Of a stretch of 64,000 nucleotides of DNA, positions 53,156 through 61,259 are shown one piece after another. How positions within the stretch are numbered: position 1 is the stretch's first letter; every line of letters starts with the position of its first letter. Source of the DNA: Candidatus Nitrosopumilus limneticus. Its GTDB lineage: Archaea > Thermoproteota > Nitrososphaeria > Nitrososphaerales > Nitrosopumilaceae. The stretch covers positions 1 to 64,000 of the forward strand of contig JAHCGZ010000002.1 of assembly GCA_022117465.1 (NCBI GenBank). Direction: 5' to 3'. The translations under genes were made by a program, and so were the position numbers. Under the pieces are notes generated by a model. It was not told where the DNA came from. It searched no databases and worked only from the letters and a program-made list of their open reading frames with translations.

Positions 53156-53719
53156 TCAGACATTCAATAATTTAAAAAAATCAACTAGAGGATACTGCTT
53201 ATTTAATTTAGAGTTAGCCATCAATTTTACTTCATCAAGTAATGTTGAACAAACATGATTAGATTTACTAAAATCAAAGCGTGCTTTAGTCAAAACAGCA
53301 GAATCAAGAACAATACTACCAAGATGTACGGATAGTTCAGACAATAGTTGACTACAATTAGGAAATAGTACAAATAATTTTGCACTAATTATTCTAATCA
53401 TAGGAATGGATGAAGGGAGAAGTTCAGTAATACTATTAATTCCAGATATGGAACCAATTTGATTTTTAATCCTATCTAATATTTCTAAGGAACAAACTAA
53501 AAGATGCTCTAATTTAAGACTTTTAAGATGAGATTGTTCATCGTAATTAAAATCAGTAACAAGATATTGGTTAGCAGTTTTTAATTCAATTCTTTTACCT
53601 TGAAGTGTTTCAATGATATTATCTAGTAAATGTGCTGAATAACTCAATCGTGGAACTAAAGTAACAGAATGAAAAATATTCTCAGTTTCTATTGTATGAA
53701 GAGTATAATTTACTAACAT
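53156..53719 (-). CDS. Divergent ESCRT-III/CdvB-like protein (putative)
   Basis: LEHLLVCSLEILDRIKNQIGSISGINSITELLPSSIPMIRIISAKLFVLFPNCSQLLSELSVHLGSIVLDSA aligns by eye with the ESCRT-III core of archaeal CdvB. Confidence 0.6.
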   Translation of the reverse strand: MLVNYTLHTIETENIFHSVTLVPRLSYSAHLLDNIIETLQGKRIELKTANQYLVTDFNYDEQSHLKSLKLEHLLVCSLEILDRIKNQIGSISGINSITELLPSSIPMIRIISAKLFVLFPNCSQLLSELSVHLGSIVLDSAVLTKARFDFSKSNHVCSTLLDEVKLMANSKLNKQYPLVDFFKLLNV

Positions 53720-53876
53720 AATATAATTTAGAAAGATTTTGTATTTGAGGACGATGTAACAATAATTTTCGTAACCACAGTCACACCCATCAGTAGTTAC
53801 AATTTTGATTTTTTTTGAGCAATAGTGTAAACGAATTTAGCTCTCAATTTTACCTAATAACAAAAATAGGACAAGT

Positions 53877-55037
53877 ATGGTAAATGAGCAAGTATTAACT
53901 GTAAGTTTAGAGGAATTTGGGCTCAGTAAGTATGAAGCTCAAGCCTATGTGGCATTAATTTCCAAAGGAACCATTTCTGCAAGTGAATTAGCATATTATT
54001 CAGAGATTCCTAGGACTAAAGCTTATCCCACATTACTAAAATTGCAAAATAAAAAACTAGTCATAATTTCAAAAAGTAAACCAATTATGTGTACTGCAAT
54101 TTCTCCAGAAGATGCATTTGATAATGCAATAAATGAACAAATTAACAAAGTTAATGCAATGAACACATTAGTGTCAAACTTAAAAAAAGCAAGTGAAGAG
54201 AGTAGAAAATCAAGAGGTTCAGAAGAAAAAAGATATTTTCATATTAGTGCAAACAAAGTTTTGGCTCAACTTCAAACAATGATTGAAGGTTCAAAATCAT
54301 CAATAAAAATAATGACAGACCAAGTAGGTTTAGGATTATTGGCAGAATGTAAAGATCAATTATTAGTAGTAATGAGAAGAAATCTAGATGTAAAAGTGAT
54401 TATCCCATCATCACAAATTTGTTCTGAATCATATAGGGCAATTCCAGAAGGAGTAGAAATTAAAACATCAGAAGTAGTTCAAAATTGTTTTATTTTTGAT
54501 GAAAGTGAATTATTAATGATAAATAATGATAATGGTAAAGGTGCAATTTTCTCATCAACAGAAATTTTAGGAATAAATCAAGAAAAAGTATTTTCAAATA
54601 TTTGGAAAAATTCAATTAAAACAAAAGTAGTTGCAGACATGACAAAAACAGAAGCATATGAAATTTATAAAATTATTAAAGTTATTAACGAGTCAGGATT
54701 AATGCATATTCTAAATTCTACAATCATGTCAAAAAAACCTGAATTAGACATGATAAAATTACTAGAGAAAAATGGAATTAATTTAAAAACAAAATCACTA
54801 GATGATGTGATTGAAATAATTGATTCCATTATACAAATTACATGTTCAGGACATGTAAATTTTGAAGCAAATACCAAGAACATTACAATAGATTCAAAGC
54901 TAAATAGCGGTCATTCATTACCATGGGTTTCAATTTTAGATGAATATTTGCAAAAACAGGGTTATAAAACAAGAACAGTATATCAAAATAACTCTAGCAA
55001 AGGTGAAAGAGTGCACATCAAAATAAGTAAAAACTAA
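53877..55037 (+). CDS. TrmB-family transcriptional regulator
   Basis: LEEFGLSKYEAQAYVALISKGTISASELAYYSEIPRTKAYPTLLKLQNKKLV. Confidence 0.88.
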   Translation: MVNEQVLTVSLEEFGLSKYEAQAYVALISKGTISASELAYYSEIPRTKAYPTLLKLQNKKLVIISKSKPIMCTAISPEDAFDNAINEQINKVNAMNTLVSNLKKASEESRKSRGSEEKRYFHISANKVLAQLQTMIEGSKSSIKIMTDQVGLGLLAECKDQLLVVMRRNLDVKVIIPSSQICSESYRAIPEGVEIKTSEVVQNCFIFDESELLMINNDNGKGAIFSSTEILGINQEKVFSNIWKNSIKTKVVADMTKTEAYEIYKIIKVINESGLMHILNSTIMSKKPELDMIKLLEKNGINLKTKSLDDVIEIIDSIIQITCSGHVNFEANTKNITIDSKLNSGHSLPWVSILDEYLQKQGYKTRTVYQNNSSKGERVHIKISKN

Positions 55038-55060
55038 AATCAGGCTCAAAAAAGATTAGT

Positions 55061-55519
55061 GTGTTGATTGAAGAAAGAATAAAGTCATTACAAATAACAT
55101 TACCAAATCCACCAACACCTGCAGGATCATATATTCCTGCAGTAAAAACAGGAAATTTACTATTCATTTCAGGTCAAATTCCAATGGAAAATGGTAAAGT
55201 ATTATTCACAGGAAAAGTTACTGACGATAATTTAGAAACAGCTCAAAAATCAGCAAGAATGTGTGCAATTAATCTTTTAGCTCAAATAAAAAGAGAGATA
55301 GGAAATTTAGATAAAGTAACAAGAATTGTGAGATTATCAGGATTTGTAAATTCTGATGCAGAATTTTTTCAACATCCCAAAGTAATTAATGCAGCATCAG
55401 ATCTATTTTTTGAAATATTTGGAGATAAGGGAAAACATTCAAGAATTGCGATTGGAGTGGCAAGTTTACCTTTGAATTCAATGACTGAAATTGATGCAGT
55501 AGTTGAATTTTCTGAATAA
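55061..55519 (+). CDS. RidA/YjgF-family protein
   Basis: VKTGNLLFISGQIPMENGKVLFTGKV...NLDKVTRIVRLSGFVNSDAEF. Confidence 0.88.
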   Translation: MLIEERIKSLQITLPNPPTPAGSYIPAVKTGNLLFISGQIPMENGKVLFTGKVTDDNLETAQKSARMCAINLLAQIKREIGNLDKVTRIVRLSGFVNSDAEFFQHPKVINAASDLFFEIFGDKGKHSRIAIGVASLPLNSMTEIDAVVEFSE

Positions 55520-55532
55520 AAAAATTGAATTA

Positions 55533-56623
55533 TTATTTAATTTTTTTATTTAATTCTGTAATGAATTTTTTAATTTTTGGTTTTGGAACTACTGCACCAC
55601 ATGCTTTATCATGCCCACCTCCAGAACCTCCAAGACTGGTAGCTAAGCGGTTTACAATTCTACCAAGTGAACTTTACAATCTTTAGAGCCACGAACTGAA
55701 ACAGCATAAATTCCATGGTCAATTCTTTCTTTGTATGCAACACCGACATCCTTTCCAGATAAACCCATGACAAAATTAACTGCACCACTTGCACCAGAAT
55801 CAAGGATTTCCATATAACCAAGATTACTCATTAACTTCATACCTTTTTTGACTTTAGCAATGATTTGAGATAATTTTTCTACTTGTATTTGTGCAAATTC
55901 ATATGTGTTTGGAATATCATGAGGAAATTTTGAATCAGCTAATTCCTCAACTAAATATTGTAAATAATCGGGTTCCCTCTGATGACCAACAATATTGTAA
56001 GTCATCACCGTTGCACTAATCAAAGCAAATTGTCTATCATAAATTTGAAGTAATTTGGAACCAATAGGTCTATCTTCCATATAATCTGTAATTGCAGCAC
56101 AGGTTGCAACAAAGGAAGCATGATCATTTAATTTTGATTTGTATGCATGATACACCTGAACAGTAGTACATTCGTTAATATCATGAATAACTTTAACTTT
56201 TATTTTTTCTAATGCAATAATCACATTAGGATCAATGTCATGATGATCAATGTAGGTTACTGAAACATTATTTTTTCTTAATCTACTCAAAATATCAATA
56301 AATTCATCTTGAGTTTTTTCACTCAAACCTAAATCACAAATGAATAATGATTTCAATTTTTTATCTAAAACAACTTGGTTAAGTGCCTCCATTTGACCAG
56401 GATAATCAACTAGTATTGAATCACCACCAAAGGCTTGTCGAATTAATGCAGCTGAACTAATTCCATCACAGTCTTCTTTATGTGAAATACAAATTACTTT
56501 AGTTTTTTCAGTTTTAGTTACATTTTTTGCGGCTATTTTTTTAGTTACTTTTTTTGCTGCTATTTTTTTAGTTACTTTTTTTGCTGCTATTTTTTTACCA
56601 ATTTTATTTTTAGATATTACCAA
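55533..56623 (-). pseudogene. DHH/DHHA1 phosphoesterase-like gene interrupted by an apparent frameshift near 55668
   Basis: DHH part ends KDCKVHLVEL-stop; the adjacent frame continues LGRIVNRLATSLGGSGGGHDKACGAVVPKPKIKKFITELNKKIK-stop. Confidence 0.75.
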
Positions 56624-56669
56624 TATACAGTCAATTTTTACAAACCCTCATTTAAATGAAGAAAGAAGT

Positions 56670-56885
56670 TTAAGATTTTCTAAAAGATTTTTTAATATTT
56701 GGAGAAATTAATGAATTAGAATCCAAGTAAATATGATAAAATGATTCACCATCAAGTTGAGTTTGATAATCAATTTCCTGAAGTTTTTCTAATTCCTCTG
56801 GAGAAGCATTTAAGACCAATTCATCTAATTGTTGTAAATTTTTACGTTCCTGTATATTCATTAATTTTGGATTAGAAATTTTCAT
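56670..56885 (-). CDS. Hypothetical protein
   Basis: 71-aa ORF. Confidence 0.5.
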   Translation of the reverse strand: MKISNPKLMNIQERKNLQQLDELVLNASPEELEKLQEIDYQTQLDGESFYHIYLDSNSLISPNIKKSFRKS

Positions 56886-56977
56886 TTATGAGCAAAAGTT
56901 GTCATATTAGACTAATTGCTAAATTTACCATTACAATTTTAGAAAAAATATAATAAAACAATTCTATTAGGCTCAAC

Positions 56978-58141
56978 ATGGAAACAAAAAATATTGGACT
57001 TCGAGATGTGGAAGTGGCAGACACAAAAATATCCAATATTGATGGAGAAAGAGGCAAATTAATTTACCGTGGATACGATATTTTGGATCTTACAAAAAAT
57101 TCAACTTTTGAAGAAACTGCATATCTTTTACTTTATGACAAGTTACCAACCAGTAAAGAATTAAATGAATTTAAGTTAAAACTAGTCGAAGCCAGATACA
57201 TCCCCAAACAAATGCAAAAAAATATGCAAAATTGGAGAAGTGATGCTGATCCTATGGATATGCTCCAAGCATTTGTATCAGCACTAGCAGGATATTATGA
57301 TGAAGAATTTTCCAATAAAAATGCAAGTTATGATAAAGCAATCAATTTAATTGCAAAAGTTCCAACTATTATTGCGAGCTGGCAAAGAGTTAGAAATGGT
57401 TTAGAAATTGTTGATCCAGATTCATCATTATCTCATGCTGCAAATTTTCTATATATGATGTCAGGAGAAAAACCAAATCCAGAAGTTGAAAAAATATTTG
57501 ATATTTGTCTAATACTTCATGCAGATCATTCCTTTAATGCATCCACATTTACTGCAAGACAAGTTGCATCAACAAGAGCACATATGTATTCAGCAGCAAG
57601 TGCTGCAATTGGGTCACTAAGTGGGGAGTTACATGGAGGGGCAAATACAGAAGTCATGAAAATGCTATTAGAAATTTCTGAAATTAACAAAGTAGAGTCA
57701 TGGATTAAAAACAAATTAACTCAAGGTGAAAAAATAATGGGAATGGGTCATGCAGTTTACAAAACATATGATCCAAGAGCCCAAGTGTTAAAGGAATTAT
57801 CAAGAAAATTAGCTGCTAATAATAATGAACCATGGTTTGAAGTGACTGAAAAAATTGAAACAGCAACAATTTTAGAAATGAAAATGCAAAAAGGAATAGA
57901 CATTTACCCAAATGTAGATTTGTACAGTGCATCAATTTACTATATGCTAAAAATTCCAGTTGATCTAAATACTCCAATTTTTGCCATATCAAGAGTTGCA
58001 GGTTGGGCGGCACACATAATTGAAGAAAAATTTGCAGAAGCCGCACCAAAAACAGCACTGTATAGACCTAAAGCAGTTTACGTTGGAAAATATTGTGGAC
58101 CTGAAGGTTGTGAATACAAAAAATTAGATTTAAGAGAATAA
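56978..58141 (+). CDS. gltA: Citrate synthase
   Basis: LIYRGYDILDL, HADHSFNASTFTARQVAST, LSGELHGGANTEVMKML, GMGHAVYKTYDPRA. Confidence 0.96.
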   Translation: METKNIGLRDVEVADTKISNIDGERGKLIYRGYDILDLTKNSTFEETAYLLLYDKLPTSKELNEFKLKLVEARYIPKQMQKNMQNWRSDADPMDMLQAFVSALAGYYDEEFSNKNASYDKAINLIAKVPTIIASWQRVRNGLEIVDPDSSLSHAANFLYMMSGEKPNPEVEKIFDICLILHADHSFNASTFTARQVASTRAHMYSAASAAIGSLSGELHGGANTEVMKMLLEISEINKVESWIKNKLTQGEKIMGMGHAVYKTYDPRAQVLKELSRKLAANNNEPWFEVTEKIETATILEMKMQKGIDIYPNVDLYSASIYYMLKIPVDLNTPIFAISRVAGWAAHIIEEKFAEAAPKTALYRPKAVYVGKYCGPEGCEYKKLDLRE

Positions 58142-58144
58142 TTT

Positions 58145-58405
58145 TTAATTTCTATTATGAAGCCATTCTTTTGCTTTAGAATGTACGTCATGTTTGTACA
58201 AAACTTCAAAAACCATATCATAAAATGTAATACCTTTTTTTTGTGCCTGATCATCTAACCATTTTATTCCATCAGATAACTCAGGATCAAATTCTGAAAA
58301 TTGCACTAATTCATCGACCATTTTTGAAAAAAATGTCTGAGACTCAATCATATGTTGACCTTTCAATATATGATCATAAGTGGGGCATTCAAAATATATA
58401 GACAA
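58145..58405 (-). CDS. Hypothetical protein
   Basis: 86-aa ORF. Confidence 0.5.
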   Translation of the reverse strand: MSIYFECPTYDHILKGQHMIESQTFFSKMVDELVQFSEFDPELSDGIKWLDDQAQKKGITFYDMVFEVLYKHDVHSKAKEWLHNRN

Positions 58406-58793
58406 AAGACCACTTTTTGGTTGACAATTGTAACAAATTCTGTATTCAGATGGGGATTTAAGAAATATTTACTGATAATTCAAACAAATGATTCATTATT
58501 TTCTCAAAGTAGAAAATATACAAAAAATTATAAAAATAAAATCACAAAATTACAACTAAAATATATTGTATTATTTTAAGAAATTAGAAGATTCAATATT
58601 AAAAATGAGGAAGTAGTTAAAATAAAATTAGATGAAACCCCAATGGGTCAGTAATTAAATACAAAGATATCCATACAAGATGAATTTATTAAAAATGAAA
58701 TTTATTGAAAGTTTAATTAAACAACGAAATCTAAAGGTACAACTTTAAATAATAAATTTAGAAAATAACTTGAAAATTAAAATATAAAAATTA

Positions 58794-58838
58794 AAGAGAT
58801 TAAGACCGAAAACGAAGAGTTACTCGGTGAGATCTCTT
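58794..58838. other. Nested inverted-repeat structure in a ~680-bp gap; candidate structured RNA
   Basis: Outer stem aagagat(58794-58800)/atctctt(58832-58838); inner stem accga(58805-58809)/tcggt(58824-58828). Confidence 0.4.
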
Positions 58839-59083
58839 ATTGTAATTACAAAATACGTCACTTGAATAAATCATAAAACCAGTATTTGTTAAACAACATT
58901 CACAACACTTAATGTTAATTTACAGCGAAAATATGGAATTTATAAAAGATGATTGAAATTTTTGTAAAAATTTCAAATATTTCAAAAAAGGAGTTTAAAG
59001 TAAATTATTAGAGGGAATTTGAGGATATTAGTAAAAAATAGACGATTAGATTTATTTACTATACACATGGAAATGGATCAATC

Positions 59084-59653
59084 ATGGTAAGCATAGACAA
59101 AGCAGCAATTGTATTTTCTATTGCAATAGCATTAGTTGGAGTCGCAGTTGCAGCAGTGGGAAGTTCAGCAGACAACTCACCAGCAGCACCTAGCCAACAA
59201 ATGAGTTCAATGAATACAGATGCAGCTGAAAAAGCAGCAGCTGAAAGAGCAGCAGCTAGAGCAGATGCAGCAGCAGCAAATGCAGCAGCAGCAAATGCAG
59301 CAGCAGATGCAGCAGATGCAGCAGCAGCTGATTCAGTAGCAACAGCAGGTCCACAATTACATATTGTGGAAACTGCAATGGGAAGTGGAGCACCAGGATG
59401 TGAAACATCTAATGCATGTTACCTACCAGCAGACATCACCATAAGTATTGGAGATACAGTACAATGGAATAACGTAGACAAAGCAGCACATACAGTATCA
59501 GGTGGAAATCCAGCAGATGGTCCATCTGGAGTATTTGACAGCAGTTTACTCATGGCAGGATTAGAGTATTCATTCACATTCAATGATGCAGGTAATTATG
59601 ATTACTTCTGTATGGTTCATCCTTGGATGACCGGTAGTGTTACAGTTAACTAA
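59084..59653 (+). CDS. Plastocyanin-like blue copper protein with signal/TM and an Ala-rich linker
   Basis: N-terminal TM, AAAANAAAANAAADAADAAAAD linker, cupredoxin motif AAHTVSGG...YFCMVHPWMTG. Confidence 0.92.
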   Translation: MVSIDKAAIVFSIAIALVGVAVAAVGSSADNSPAAPSQQMSSMNTDAAEKAAAERAAARADAAAANAAAANAAADAADAAAADSVATAGPQLHIVETAMGSGAPGCETSNACYLPADITISIGDTVQWNNVDKAAHTVSGGNPADGPSGVFDSSLLMAGLEYSFTFNDAGNYDYFCMVHPWMTGSVTVN

Positions 59654-59672
59654 CCAAAAAAATTCCTTTTTT

Positions 59673-61259
59673 CTATTTTATTTTATTTTTACGTACTGTT
59701 CTATTATATGCAACACCAAATCTATGAGTTTCATCTCTAGCATATTGTAAAATTTTCAAAGACTCTTTATTTTTAGGAATTAAAATTGGCTCTTTTATTT
59801 TTGGAACATATACTTCCTCATTTTCCTTTGCTAAAGATATACAAGGTAATTTTAATCCAAGTGACTCCAATGATTTAAGGGCTGCATTCAATTGACCTTT
59901 ACCACCATCAATTAAAATTAAATCAGGCAGTTCAGAATTCTCTTCTAACAATCTATAGTATCGTCGTTTAATAATTTCACCAATCATTGCAAAATCATCT
60001 CTTCCTTGGATAGTTTTTATTTTGAATTTTCTATATCCAGATTTATTGGGAATGCCACCACGAAAACTAGACATGGACCCTACTGCAAATTCAGTTCCAT
60101 GATTAGAAATATCAAAACATTCAATGAGATTAGGTAATGTAGGTAAATTTAGAATTTCCTGTAATTCAAGTAATGCAGGATTAGTACCTTTTGAATGAAT
60201 TAATTGAATATTTTTTAAGATTAAATTCATGATGTCATTTTTCTTACCCCTTGTAGGAATCATTATTTTTACATCAAATCCGGATTGTTCAGACAATAAG
60301 GATTCTAATAATTTTTGATTTTCAGGAATTTCACTAACAATAATAAATTTTGGAATTTTATGTGTAGAATAATATTGGTAAAGAAAATTTGAAAACGAAT
60401 TATCACCAACTAGATCAAAAAAGAATTTGTCACTATCACGGATTACACCATTAATCATTCTAAAATTCATTATTGTGGCAGTTTGTTCTTGTATTTTTAT
60501 GCCAAAATATTCTTCATCAGAATTTTCAACATATTCCATTTTTTGTTTTGTTTTAAGACTGCCAAGTCTAATCAAAGTATCACGGATATCTTTAGCACGC
60601 TCAAATTGTTGTGATTCTGCTGCCTGATGCATTTCATCCTCCAATTTTTTTGTGAAAATTTTAGTGTCGTTTTTACCCTTAAGAACATCTTCTAACTTTT
60701 TTACATGTTCTGGATATTGTTCTTGAGCATCCTTAAATTCACAAGGAGCTTGACAATTACCCAAATGGTATTCAAGACATGATTTTTTTGGAAGAGTTTT
60801 ACAAATTCTAATTTGAAATGATTTTCTCAATGTTCCAATAGTGAGTAATTTTGAACTACCATGAGTAAAAGGACCATAGAATTTACCTTTACCTAAAAAT
60901 TTACCATCCCTAGTTCTACGAGCAACTAACAATCTAGGATATTTTTCATCAGATAATCGTAAGTAGGTATAACGTTGTTGATCCTTTAATTCAATATTAA
61001 ATCTTGGACGATATTTTTTTATCATATTAGATTCTAAAAGAAAAGCTTCACTTTCATTATCAGTTAAAACAAATTCAATATCTGAAATATTTTCAACTAA
61101 TTTTTGTGTTTTATAATTTTGATTTTTATTAAAATAGGAACGTACACGATTTTTAAGATTTTTCGCTTTTCCAATATAAATAATTTTTTTATCAGAATCT
61201 TTCATTAAATAAATTCCAGGATTTGTAGGAATGGTGATTGTAGAAATATTAAATGCCAT
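59673..61259 (-). CDS. uvrC: UvrABC system protein C
   Basis: GIYLMKDSDKKIIYIGKAKNLKNRVRSYF GIY-YIG domain; DLILIDGGKGQLNAA. Confidence 0.96.
   Translation of the reverse strand: MAFNISTITIPTNPGIYLMKDSDKKIIYIGKAKNLKNRVRSYFNKNQNYKTQKLVENISDIEFVLTDNESEAFLLESNMIKKYRPRFNIELKDQQRYTYLRLSDEKYPRLLVARRTRDGKFLGKGKFYGPFTHGSSKLLTIGTLRKSFQIRICKTLPKKSCLEYHLGNCQAPCEFKDAQEQYPEHVKKLEDVLKGKNDTKIFTKKLEDEMHQAAESQQFERAKDIRDTLIRLGSLKTKQKMEYVENSDEEYFGIKIQEQTATIMNFRMINGVIRDSDKFFFDLVGDNSFSNFLYQYYSTHKIPKFIIVSEIPENQKLLESLLSEQSGFDVKIMIPTRGKKNDIMNLILKNIQLIHSKGTNPALLELQEILNLPTLPNLIECFDISNHGTEFAVGSMSSFRGGIPNKSGYRKFKIKTIQGRDDFAMIGEIIKRRYYRLLEENSELPDLILIDGGKGQLNAALKSLESLGLKLPCISLAKENEEVYVPKIKEPILIPKNKESLKILQYARDETHRFGVAYNRTVRKNKIK

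Noticed and set aside
55660-55675. Programmed ribosomal frameshift in the DHH gene
   Set aside because: No X_XXY_YYZ slippery site or clear downstream pseudoknot; treated as a mutation or sequencing error until reads are checked.
58352-58579. 75-aa ORF in the intergenic gap
   Set aside because: Overlaps the 58145..58405 gene and has low-complexity, K/N/Y-rich composition.
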